Shown here: positions 17,031 to 23,435 of the stretch, in pieces | Layout: every line of letters starts with the position of its first letter | How positions within the stretch are numbered: the first letter of the stretch is position 1 | Source: Zoogloea sp. | GTDB lineage: Bacteria > Pseudomonadota > Gammaproteobacteria > Burkholderiales > Rhodocyclaceae | Length of the DNA: 33,783 bases | Assembly: GCA_009026175.1 (NCBI GenBank) | Contig: WBTZ01000052.1 | Span: 1 to 33,783, forward strand | Reading direction: 5' to 3' | Made by a program: the position numbers and the translations under genes | Notes under the pieces: generated by a model | The model's database searches: none | What the model was told of the DNA's origin: nothing | The model's input: only the letters and a program-made list of their open reading frames with translations

Positions 17031-17060
17031 GGGCCGGCCTGATGGCCGGCCCTTTTGTTT
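17031..17060 (+). terminator. Rho-independent terminator after hemE
   Basis: A perfect 9-bp stem GGGCCGGCC (17031-17039) / GGCCGGCCC (17044-17052) with a TGAT loop is followed by TTTTGTTT. It insulates the AT-rich region that follows. Confidence 0.92.
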
Positions 17061-17119
17061 CCGGGCGCGCTGCTGAAAGTGCCTCCGTCAAGCACTAAAT
17101 TTGGCTTTCAGGGCTTGAC

Positions 17120-17128
17120 TTGTGCACA
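17120..17128 (+). promoter_or_regulatory. DnaA box variant TTGTGCACA
   Basis: One mismatch to TTATNCACA, at the left edge of the AT-rich region. Confidence 0.45.
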
Positions 17129-17296
17129 GCATCAAGGTTTTTGACAGATTTATTGCAGTTCCCCTGGCTGAATATGCCATGCTTATATAAGTCATTGTAT
17201 TTAAATGAATTATTTTGTGCTTCCGTTTTGGGCAGAGTAGGAAAAACGCTTATGGGAGGCGGGTTTAGCGTGCTTCCACCGGGTTCTTCCACAAAG

Positions 17297-17305
17297 TTAT
17301 CCACA
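17297..17305 (+). promoter_or_regulatory. DnaA box TTATCCACA
   Basis: A perfect consensus box in the hemE-priA gap, head to head with the box at 17311-17319. Together they form the inverted repeat TCCACA-N5-TGTGGA (17300-17316). Confidence 0.75.
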
Positions 17306-17310
17306 GATTT

Positions 17311-17319
17311 TGTGGACAA
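17311..17319 (-). promoter_or_regulatory. DnaA box variant TTGTCCACA (minus strand)
   Basis: TGTGGACAA on the plus strand reads TTGTCCACA on the minus strand, one mismatch to consensus, 5 bp from the perfect box. Confidence 0.6.
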
Positions 17320-17436
17320 GATAAATACCCATTTTCACCCAATGGCTTCAGCTTTGTTTCACAGGCAGAGCTTCATAAAAACATTGTAAGTTACTGATTT
17401 TTATAATTTTTCAAAAACAACGCGCTACCCCCACCC

Positions 17437-19614
17437 ATGAGTGCCCTTGTCGTTCGCGTCGCCCTTCCTGTGCCGATTCCCCAAGTGTTTGATTACACTG
17501 CGGAAAATATCACTCAGGGGGATCTGGGGCGGTGTGTCCGGGTGCCCTTCGGGCGGGGTGAGAAAACCGGGCTGATCGTTGCGCTGCCAGAAAGTGCCGA
17601 TCTGCCCGTGGAGCGTCTCAAGCCGGTCATCGCCATCCAGCGGGAAGCCCCTGCCCTGCCCGCAGACTGGCTGGCGATGGTCGAGTTCACCGCCCGCTAC
17701 TACCAGCATCCTCTTGGAGAGGTGGTGGCCATGGCCTTGCCGCCGCGCTTGCGCAAGGCGGATGCGGTGGCCGGCACCGAGGCCGACCCCCTGCTCGAGG
17801 CCACGCCGGAGGGGCGTGAGGCCCTGAATGAGGCACGCCGCGACAGCCGGGCGTTGGCCATCCTGCGACGCCTCGTCGAACACGGCCCGCGGCGGCGTTC
17901 CCTGTTGCGGGAGGAGGAAGGGGCCCTGGCCGTTGCCGACGCCTTGAAGCGGGGCTGGATCGCGCCCGGCGCCGCCGCCGATGCCGCGCTGATGGATGGA
18001 GCCCCCGAGCTGACGGCGGAGCAGCAGGCTGCCCTGGCCATCCTGTCCGAGGGGTTTGGCAGCTTCCGGCCTTTCCTGCTGGCCGGAGTGACGGGCAGCG
18101 GCAAGACGGAGGTCTATCTGCGCCTGGTCCAGCAAGCCATCGCCCAGGGCCGGCAGGCCTTGATCCTGGTCCCCGAGATTGCCCTGACCCCGCAGCTGGA
18201 GGGGCGTGTGGCGGGGCGCTTTCCGTCGGCCCGGGTGGTCAGCCTGCATTCCGGTCTGGCCGAGGGCGCGCGTTCCCAGGGCTTCGTGCAGGCCATGGAG
18301 GGGCGCGCGGACATCGTCCTCGGTACCCGCCTGTCGGTCTTCACCCCCCTGCCCCGCCTGGGCCTGATCGTGGTCGATGAGGAGCACGATGCCAGCTACA
18401 AGCAGCACGAGGGGGTGCGCTACAACGCCCGTGACCTGGCCATCTGGCGTGCCCGCCAGTGCGCGGTGCCCATCGTGCTGGGGTCGGCCACTCCGTCGCT
18501 GGAAAGCTGGCATGCCGCCGATACCGGCCGTTATCGCCGGGTGGAGCTGGCCAGCCGGGCGGTGGCCGCCACCCTGCCCCGGGTCCGGCCGGTGGATGTC
18601 CGCCGGGAGAAGCTGCAGCACGGCGTGTCGGAGCACCTCCTGCGGGCCATCGGCCGCTGCCTTGAACGAGGGGAGCAGAGCCTGGTCTTCCTCAACCGCC
18701 GTGGCTACGCGCCGGTGCTGTCCTGCCCGTCCTGCGGCTGGGTCAGCCGCTGCCCCCACTGCACGGCCAACATGGTGCTCCACCTGGCCGACAAGCGGCT
18801 GCGTTGCCATCACTGCAGCCATGAGTCGACGATTCCCCTGGCCTGCCCCGATTGTGGCGACCAGGACATCCAGCCCTTCGGGCGCGGCACGCAGCGCCTG
18901 GAGGAAACTCTGGCCGCTCGTTTCCCGCAGGCCCGGGTGTTGCGGATCGACCGCGACGCGGCGCGCACCCGGGCCCAGTGGGAGGCCCTGCTCGAGCAGA
19001 TCGGGCGCGGTGAGGCCGACATCCTGGTGGGCACCCAGATGATGGCCAAGGGGCATGATTTCCCGCGGCTGACCTTTGTCGGCGTACTGAATGCGGATTC
19101 ATCTCTGTTCGCCGCCGACTTCCGGGCACCGGAGCGACTCTTCCAGCAGCTGATGCAGGTGGGCGGGCGGGCCGGCCGGGGTGAGCTGCCCGGCGAGGTC
19201 ATGGTGCAGACCCAGTACCCCGATCACCCGCTCTACAAGTGCCTGGAGGCCCATGACTTCGTGCGTTACGCCGCCCTGCAGTTGGAGGAGCGCAAGCAGG
19301 CGCGCTTTCCTCCCTTTGCGGCCAACGCCCTGCTGTGCGCCACCGCGCCGGAAGTCGCCGGTGCCCTCGCCTGGCTGGGAGAGGCCCGTGCCGCCGCCCT
19401 CCCCCTTGCCCAGGCTTTCGGGGTGCAGGTCTTCGATGCAGTGCCGATGCGCATGCTTCGCCTGGCTCGCCGGGAGCGGGCACAACTCCTGGTCGAAGCA
19501 CCCGGCCGGCCGGCCTTGCAGGCTTTCCTCGCTGAATGGAGCCGCCTGCTATGGAGCATCCGCCCGCCTCGCGAGCTGCGCTGGCACCTGGATGTGGATC
19601 CGGCCGAGGTCTGA
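17437..19614 (+). CDS. priA: Primosomal replication restart helicase PriA
   Basis: A 725-residue superfamily 2 DNA helicase that reloads the replisome at stalled forks. The N-terminal 3'-DNA-binding domain (VRVALPVPIPQVFDYT) is followed by the helicase core: Walker A GVTGSGKTEVYL with K223, DEEH box at residues 314-317 (VVDEEHDASYKQ), GSATPSLESW, and the zinc module CPSCGWVSRCPHC / CHHCSHES / CPDCGDQD with eight cysteines. NRRGYAP and GTQMMAKGHDFP are also typical. ATG 17437 lacks a Shine-Dalgarno but the conserved N-terminus starts right there. A TATAAT lies at 17402-17407 without a well-spaced -35. Confidence 0.97.
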   Translation: MSALVVRVALPVPIPQVFDYTAENITQGDLGRCVRVPFGRGEKTGLIVALPESADLPVERLKPVIAIQREAPALPADWLAMVEFTARYYQHPLGEVVAMALPPRLRKADAVAGTEADPLLEATPEGREALNEARRDSRALAILRRLVEHGPRRRSLLREEEGALAVADALKRGWIAPGAAADAALMDGAPELTAEQQAALAILSEGFGSFRPFLLAGVTGSGKTEVYLRLVQQAIAQGRQALILVPEIALTPQLEGRVAGRFPSARVVSLHSGLAEGARSQGFVQAMEGRADIVLGTRLSVFTPLPRLGLIVVDEEHDASYKQHEGVRYNARDLAIWRARQCAVPIVLGSATPSLESWHAADTGRYRRVELASRAVAATLPRVRPVDVRREKLQHGVSEHLLRAIGRCLERGEQSLVFLNRRGYAPVLSCPSCGWVSRCPHCTANMVLHLADKRLRCHHCSHESTIPLACPDCGDQDIQPFGRGTQRLEETLAARFPQARVLRIDRDAARTRAQWEALLEQIGRGEADILVGTQMMAKGHDFPRLTFVGVLNADSSLFAADFRAPERLFQQLMQVGGRAGRGELPGEVMVQTQYPDHPLYKCLEAHDFVRYAALQLEERKQARFPPFAANALLCATAPEVAGALAWLGEARAAALPLAQAFGVQVFDAVPMRMLRLARRERAQLLVEAPGRPALQAFLAEWSRLLWSIRPPRELRWHLDVDPAEV

Positions 19615-19630
19615 GCGGGCTGCCGTCGCT

Positions 19631-19666
19631 GTTACAACTTAACGCCGGCTTACATTTGCGCTGACA
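19631..19666 (+). promoter_or_regulatory. Tandem TTACA motifs upstream of the small Asr-like gene
   Basis: GTTACA (19631-19636), CTTACATTTG (19649-19658) and TGACA (19662-19666) recur in a 36-bp stretch ~90 bp upstream of the ATG at 19756. Such repeated hexamers are common for OmpR-family regulators; in E. coli, RstA recognises TACAT/GTTACA-type sequences at asr. The match to that site is only partial, so this is a hint. Confidence 0.3.
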
Positions 19667-19755
19667 ACCCGGCGGGGGGCATCACGTTATTCGCTTCAAG
19701 GGCTGGCAATGACGCCGACCCGGAATGAACAACCTGCCTCTCAAGGAGAACCACC

Positions 19756-20010
19756 ATGCTGAATAAGATCATCGCTCTGGCCGTTGCTACCGGTTTCGCT
19801 ACTGCTTCCTTTGCTCAGGCTCCTGCCGCCGCGCCGGCGCCGGCCGCCGCCCCCGCCGTGAAGGCCGAGGCGGCCACGCCGGCCAAGGCCGAAGCCCCGA
19901 AGGCGCACAAGAAGGTGGCGCACAAGAAGGCCGCCAAGCACACTGCCGCGACCCCGGCCACGCCTGCCACCCCCGCCGCGCCGGCTGCCGCTGCACCTGC
20001 TGCCAAGTAA
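19756..20010 (+). CDS. Small exported Ala/Pro/Lys-rich protein, Asr-like
   Basis: An 84-residue protein with a clean signal peptide (MLNKIIALAVATGFATASFA, cleavage near residue 20) followed by a low-complexity mature part. This is an APAAAPAPAAAP stretch, KAEA repeats, a basic His/Lys centre (KAHKKVAHKKAAKH) and a TPATPATPAAP tail. AAGGAG lies 8 nt before the ATG. Composition and layout resemble the periplasmic acid-shock protein Asr of enterobacteria. That likeness is compositional, and homology cannot be claimed from low-complexity sequence. It stands alone with its own terminator-like hairpin. The function is unknown; a periplasmic, acid- or stress-linked role is a guess. Confidence 0.7.
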   Translation: MLNKIIALAVATGFATASFAQAPAAAPAPAAAPAVKAEAATPAKAEAPKAHKKVAHKKAAKHTAATPATPATPAAPAAAAPAAK

Positions 20011-20026
20011 GCACCGTCAGTCCGAC

Positions 20027-20069
20027 AGGGGCGTGTTCCGGAATACCGGGGCACGCCCCTTCTGCTTTG
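20027..20069 (+). terminator. Probable terminator after the small exported protein gene
   Basis: A 9-bp stem AGGGGCGTG (20027-20035) / CACGCCCCT (20052-20060) has an internal CCGG/CCGG pairing in the loop and is followed by TCTGCTTTG. The stem is strong, the T tract poor. Confidence 0.65.
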
Positions 20070-20101
20070 TGGGTTCGCTCGCGGCTCAGACTGGATGAGG
20101 A

Positions 20102-20743
20102 TCAGGACGGGCCTTCAGCAGGAATCCGTACTGCAACATCGTCTGCGGAATCCCGCCTGCCTTCCTGGCGCAGCCCGGCAACGACACCGTTCCGGTTTGA
20201 AACGGACTGGTTCTGGCTGACCTTCCACTTCCCCTTCAGCTCGCGGATCTCCAGCTCGACGCCCACAACGGCGCCCAGCATCTTGCCGATATAGTCTGCC
20301 GGCGCATCCTCCATCGACCAGGGGGCGGCTCTGGTGTGCTCATGCTCGGCGGTGAGCTCGGTGAGCAGAACGCGCAGCCAGGTCTCGTCATCGACGCAGC
20401 GCAGCGCCCCGCGGGCCTGCACCACCGCGTAGTTCCAGGTGGGCACCACGCGGCCGTGTTCGGCCTTGGAGGGATACCAGGACGGAGACACATAGGCCTG
20501 ATGGCCCTGGAAGATCACCAGGGCCTCGACGTCCGGTCTGCTCTCCCGCCACAACGGGTTGGCGCGGGCAACGTGGCCGCGCAGGACGCCATGGCCCTGG
20601 CCACCTTCCGACCAGAGCAGCGGGATGCTGTTGGCCACCAGTCCGTCGGTGCCCAGGGTGACAAGCGTGGCAAGCGGATGTGCCCGCATCAACGCCTGCA
20701 GTACTTCCGGGCGCTCTTCCGCAAAATGGGTCGGCAAGTACAT
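20102..20743 (-). CDS. PaiB-family FMN-binding protein (putative negative regulator)
   Basis: A 213-residue protein matching the PaiB / FMN-binding split-barrel family: MYLPTHFAEERPEVLQALM at the start, HPLATLVTLGTDGLVANSIP, GHVARANPLWR, VIFQGHQAYVSPSWYPSK and PTWNYAVVQARG. The name-giving B. subtilis PaiB is described as a negative regulator of sporulation and protease genes, but most family members are uncharacterised flavin-binding proteins. ATG 20743 is chosen because MYLP is the family N-terminus, although the frame is open upstream. It lies 10 nt downstream of the AhpD-like gene, so the two should be co-transcribed and probably share MarR control. Confidence 0.88.
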   Translation of the reverse strand: MYLPTHFAEERPEVLQALMRAHPLATLVTLGTDGLVANSIPLLWSEGGQGHGVLRGHVARANPLWRESRPDVEALVIFQGHQAYVSPSWYPSKAEHGRVVPTWNYAVVQARGALRCVDDETWLRVLLTELTAEHEHTRAAPWSMEDAPADYIGKMLGAVVGVELEIRELKGKWKVSQNQSVSNRNGVVAGLRQEGRRDSADDVAVRIPAEGPS

Positions 20744-20753
20744 GGCGGCATCC

Positions 20754-21209
20754 TCAGCCCGCAGCGGGCGGCGGCGTGAAGCCGAGCCCACCGCCGATCC
20801 GGTTCCAGGCGTTGATGCTGGCGATCGCTGCGGTCAGGAAAGCCAGCTCGGTTGGCGAAAAGAGTTCTGCCACGCGTTGACGGGCGCTGTCCTCGATGGG
20901 CTGGCCTGCCATTCCGGTGAGCGCTTCGGCCCAGGCCAGGGCCGCCCGCTCCCGCTGATCGAACATCGGCGCGTCGCGCCAGGCTGCCAGCAGATCGAGC
21001 TTGGTCGCCGGGACACCGGCCCGGCGGGCGAGGTTGAGGTGGTATTGCAGGCAGAAGGCGCACGCGTTGATCTGCGACACCCGCAGTTTCACCAACTCGG
21101 TCAGGGGCTTTTCCAGGCCGGAGTCGTCGACGGCCTTGCCCATGGCCAGCAAGGCATCGACGACCTTGCCCGCAGCCTGGTGGAAATCGCTGTATTCAAG
21201 TGTGGTCAC
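20754..21209 (-). CDS. AhpD-like carboxymuconolactone decarboxylase family protein
   Basis: A 151-residue member of the carboxymuconolactone decarboxylase/AhpD family. The redox motif is clear, INACAFCLQYH with C50, C53 and H57, followed by REEA-like RERAALAWAEALT and a C-terminal INAWNRIGGGLGF. Members with CxxC-H act as alkylhydroperoxidases or thiol-disulfide enzymes. The start is GTG 21209, preceded by GGAGG 8 nt upstream; the frame stays open far upstream but that part is antisense to marR. It is divergent from the MarR gene, with palindromic operator candidates between them. The antioxidant role is inferred from the motif and context. Confidence 0.88.
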   Translation of the reverse strand: MTTLEYSDFHQAAGKVVDALLAMGKAVDDSGLEKPLTELVKLRVSQINACAFCLQYHLNLARRAGVPATKLDLLAAWRDAPMFDQRERAALAWAEALTGMAGQPIEDSARQRVAELFSPTELAFLTAAIASINAWNRIGGGLGFTPPPAAG

Positions 21210-21228
21210 GGCCTGTCCTCCAGGATTA

Positions 21229-21265
21229 ATATAAGAGCTCTGATATGGTATTCGAGCACTGATAT
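21229..21265. promoter_or_regulatory. Tandem MarR operator candidates between divergent genes
   Basis: ATATAAGAGCTCTGATAT (21229-21246) is an 18-bp palindrome with 16 of 18 positions symmetric. A related copy, GTATTCGAGCACTGATAT, follows at 21248-21265; the two share the 12-bp direct repeat GAGC[T/A]CTGATAT at 19-bp spacing. The second abuts the marR ATG (21267). Size and position fit MarR-family autoregulation and control of the divergent ahpD-like/paiB genes. Confidence 0.6.
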
Positions 21266-21266
21266 T

Positions 21267-21797
21267 ATGCGCAAGCCACCTGTCCCTGCCGCCTCTCCCC
21301 TCGCCTCTCCGGCGATTCCCGCTCCGGGCGAGGGCAAGCGCGGGGTGGATGGCTACGTGGGCTACCTGTTGCGCCAGGCCGCGGCGGCCTATCGTCTGCG
21401 CATGGAAAGAGCCCTGGCCGACCTGGGCGTGACCCCTCCCCAGTTCTCGGTGCTGACGATGCTGGTGGCCTACCCCGGCCTGTCGGGCGCCGACCTCGCC
21501 CGCCTGTCCCTGCTCACGCCGCAGACGGTCAGCTTGATCATTGCCAACCTGGAGCGCAGTGAGGCGATCGTGCGTCGCCCTCATCCCACCCACGGGCGGG
21601 TCCGCGTCATCGACGTCACTGCTGCAGGCCGGCTGCTGCTGGACAGGTGCAAGGAGCGGGTGCGGGCCACCGAAAGGGGGCTGCTCGACGGGTTGCCGGC
21701 TGACGAAGAGCGGGTGATCCGGCGTTGGCTGGTGAAGATTGCCCGGGAGGAAAGTGATGTGATGGAGGAGGGCATACCCGGAACAGGCAGGAATTGA
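21267..21797 (+). CDS. MarR-family transcriptional regulator
   Basis: A 176-residue winged-helix regulator. The MarR core begins after a ~30-residue Pro/Ala-rich leader: GYLLRQAAAAYRLRMERALADLG, the TPPQFSVLTMLVAYPGLSGADLA helix region, the recognition helix LTPQTVSLIIANLERSE and the wing RPHPTHGRVRVIDVTAAG. There is a single Cys (in LDRCKER) and no N-terminal OhrR-type redox cysteine, so a ligand rather than direct peroxide sensing is more likely. ATG 21267 is preferred; the frame is open upstream but crosses the operators and the antisense gene. It probably represses itself and the divergent ahpD-like/paiB pair. Confidence 0.9.
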   Translation: MRKPPVPAASPLASPAIPAPGEGKRGVDGYVGYLLRQAAAAYRLRMERALADLGVTPPQFSVLTMLVAYPGLSGADLARLSLLTPQTVSLIIANLERSEAIVRRPHPTHGRVRVIDVTAAGRLLLDRCKERVRATERGLLDGLPADEERVIRRWLVKIAREESDVMEEGIPGTGRN

Positions 21798-21834
21798 TCC
21801 ACTGGCCCCCTCCGGGAAAAACGCCCTTACATAT

Positions 21835-21851
21835 ACGAGAATAATTCTCGT
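21835..21851. promoter_or_regulatory. Fur box
   Basis: ACGAGAATAATTCTCGT is a perfect 17-bp palindrome around a central A. Its core GAGAATAATTCTC is a typical Fur-binding sequence. It abuts the -35 (21851-21856) of a good promoter and is flanked by direct repeats TTACATAT at 21827-21834 and 21852-21859. Confidence 0.78.
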
Positions 21852-21880
21852 TTACATATCGCCCTTCTTCAGCCTATATT
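21851..21880 (+). promoter_or_regulatory. Sigma-70 promoter of the DUF2325 operon
   Basis: TTTACA (21851-21856) and TATATT (21875-21880) with an 18-bp spacer lie ~35 bp before the first start codon. The Fur box overlaps the -35, so repression by iron-loaded Fur is expected. Confidence 0.65.
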
Positions 21881-21881
21881 G

Positions 21882-21897
21882 CGAACCATTCTCATTT
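21882..21897 (-). promoter_or_regulatory. Second, imperfect Fur-like site
   Basis: On the minus strand AAATGAGAATGGTTCG keeps one good Fur half-site (AATGAGAAT) just downstream of the -10. It may extend Fur binding over the promoter. Confidence 0.45.
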
Positions 21898-21912
21898 GAA
21901 TGGGTGTCGCCG

Positions 21913-22155
21913 ATGAAAGCCCTGTCTCCTCCCCTGCCCTTGCCTGTTCCCGCCAGCCTGTGGGCGGGTGCCCTCAGCCAGCTCCTGAGCTACGGGGAAA
22001 CAGGGTGTCCCCACTCGGCGCGCCGCGCCGCAGACCTGCTGAACCGTCTGGCAGAGTGCCCGGGCGTTGATCGCGAGTTGCGGGATCTCTGCGAGAGGGC
22101 CGGTGCCCGTCTCGAACCATGCCGTGGGGAGACGCGCCATGTGCCTCGCGCCTGA
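21913..22155 (+). CDS. Small protein of unknown function upstream of DUF2325 gene
   Basis: An 80-residue protein (ATG 21913; GTG 21904 in the same frame is possible) that I do not recognise. After a Pro/Leu-rich start, it has a likely helical body: ASLWAGALSQLLSYGETGCP, HSARRAADLLNRLAECPGVD and RELRDLCERAGARLEPC. Four Cys (in GCP, ECP, LCE and EPC) and a His suggest possible metal or thiol chemistry. It has no signal peptide. The reading frame sits immediately after a Fur-box promoter and overlaps the DUF2325 start by 17 nt, which supports a real coupled gene. It may act with the DUF2325 protein in iron-limited cells; that is inference. Confidence 0.65.
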   Translation: MKALSPPLPLPVPASLWAGALSQLLSYGETGCPHSARRAADLLNRLAECPGVDRELRDLCERAGARLEPCRGETRHVPRA

Positions 22156-23434
22156 AACCCGCGGGGACTCGCTGCAGAGCCTGATCCGGGCCGAGTACGC
22201 CAGCGCCTTGGTCACCCTGGATCTGCCAGCTTCCGGCGAGCTGGGCCCTGCGCGCCGGGCCCGCCTGTGGGACCTGGAGGACAAGCTGCACTGCCCGATC
22301 ATCGGCACCTGCCTGTCGATGAACGAGCTGCACGGCTTCGCCAGGCGCTTCCAGATCAGCCAGCCCGGTGCCGACGACTTCACGCTCCACGTGGAGGTGG
22401 TGGGCCTGGCGCGCAAGCGCAATCCCCTGTCGGAGGCGGTGCAGCGTCACCTGGAGAAGAAATACCGTCTTTCGGTGGCCCGCTTCGCCAAGCTCAAGAC
22501 TGACCAGGAGCTCCGCCGCGAATGGCAGGCCTGCTGCGCCCGGGGTGAGGTGGCCGGCCCGTTGTGGGCGATCTGCACGCATCGCTCTGCCTCGGCGGAA
22601 ACCTGCCAGCAGGTCTATGCCGACCTGCACATGCTGTCCCACCAGGTCGGCGCGGGCCAGGCCGCCGATACGCGGCGCCTGGCCTACCTGGAAAAGGAGA
22701 ACGTCGAGCTGAAGGAGGGGCTGCGCCGCGAACTGGCGGCACTGCGCAGGCAGCTCGCGGCGGCAGAGGCCGGGCTGGCCGACCGGGAGGCCGTGTGCAG
22801 CGAGGCTGCCCTGCTGCGCAAGCGGCTGGCCCGCTTCGAGTCCGGCGAAGTCATGATCGAGATGGGGCAGCGTCTGCTCGCCCTGCAGGGATCCCACGAG
22901 CGCCTGCTGGACAGCACACGCCTGCTGCAGGAGGCGGAGCGGAGCCTGAAGGAGGCCCGCGAGGAGGCCCGTCGTGCAGCGGCTGACCGGGATGTGATGA
23001 CCGCCGAGCGGGATGCGCTGCTGCGCGTGCTGGAGCTTGCCCAGCCGGCGGCCTGCGCCGAGCCGGGTGGCGAGGCCTGCGCCGGCTGTCCCGAGGCCCT
23101 GTCCGCGCGCTGCGTGCTCTATGTGGGTGGGCGGGCCTCGTTGCTGGCCCAGTACCGGCAACTGGCGGAGCGTCTGGGCATCACCCTGATCCATCACGAT
23201 GGCGGACTGGAGGAGTCCCTGTCGCGCCTGCCGGAGCTGATCCGCGGTGCCGATGCCGTGGTGTGCCCGACCGACAGGATCAGCCACAACGCCTACTATC
23301 ACGTGAAATCCCAGTGCAAGCGGGTCGGCAAGCCGTGCCTGTTCTATCGGGGGGGTGGAGTGTCGGGTTTCGCCGCGGCGATGGAACGCCTGAGCCGGGG
23401 CGAGTTCAGCCTGGCCGGCCCTGGCGAGGGCTGA
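22139..23434 (+). CDS. DUF2325 domain protein, cysteine-rich with central coiled coil
   Basis: A 431-residue cytoplasmic protein. The N-terminal part (~45-175) has CPIIGTC (C52, C58), GEVAGPLWAICTHRSA and YADLHMLSHQVGAG, a Cys/His-rich pattern I associate with proteobacterial DUF2325 proteins. A long heptad-like helical stretch (~180-300, for example EKENVELKEGLRRELAALRR) should form a coiled coil. A Cys cluster follows (C306, C314, C317, C325). The C-terminal DUF2325 domain (VLYVGGRASLLAQYRQLAE, TLIHHDGG, then DRISHNAYYHVKSQCKR and CLFYRGGG) is Rossmann-like. ATG 22139 has GGGGAG upstream and overlaps the small ORF. Fur-box control suggests an iron-related role, perhaps a metal-binding regulator. 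The biochemical function is unknown. Confidence 0.85.
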   Translation: MCLAPETRGDSLQSLIRAEYASALVTLDLPASGELGPARRARLWDLEDKLHCPIIGTCLSMNELHGFARRFQISQPGADDFTLHVEVVGLARKRNPLSEAVQRHLEKKYRLSVARFAKLKTDQELRREWQACCARGEVAGPLWAICTHRSASAETCQQVYADLHMLSHQVGAGQAADTRRLAYLEKENVELKEGLRRELAALRRQLAAAEAGLADREAVCSEAALLRKRLARFESGEVMIEMGQRLLALQGSHERLLDSTRLLQEAERSLKEAREEARRAAADRDVMTAERDALLRVLELAQPAACAEPGGEACAGCPEALSARCVLYVGGRASLLAQYRQLAERLGITLIHHDGGLEESLSRLPELIRGADAVVCPTDRISHNAYYHVKSQCKRVGKPCLFYRGGGVSGFAAAMERLSRGEFSLAGPGEG

Positions 23435-23435
23435 T

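Larger units (their letters stand above)
17061..17436. other. AT-rich gene-free region with clustered DnaA boxes: oriC candidate
   Basis: This 376-bp gap between the hemE terminator and priA holds no convincing gene. Positions 17101-17420 are ~39% G+C by hand count, against about two-thirds around it. It holds DnaA boxes at 17120-17128, 17297-17305 and 17311-17319, plus a two-mismatch copy TCTTCCACA at 17285-17293. Two extremely AT-rich tracts flank them: 17171-17220 (~24% G+C) and 17371-17420 (~18% G+C), the latter next to the box cluster and well placed for a duplex-unwinding element. parS sites lie 10 kb away. Against this, dnaA is 17 kb away and the dnaN side is not visible. The function is inferred. 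Confidence 0.6.

Noticed and set aside
17120-17389. Small open frames on both strands in the hemE-priA gap (17120-17389 plus, 17095-17319 minus)
   Set aside because: No recognisable protein motif, no ribosome-binding site, and they cover the DnaA boxes. They look like chance frames in AT-rich DNA.
17384-17407. priA promoter TTGTAA / TATAAT
   Set aside because: The -10 TATAAT is perfect, but the nearest -35-like hexamer is only 12 bp away, too close for sigma-70. It may simply be part of the AT-rich tract.
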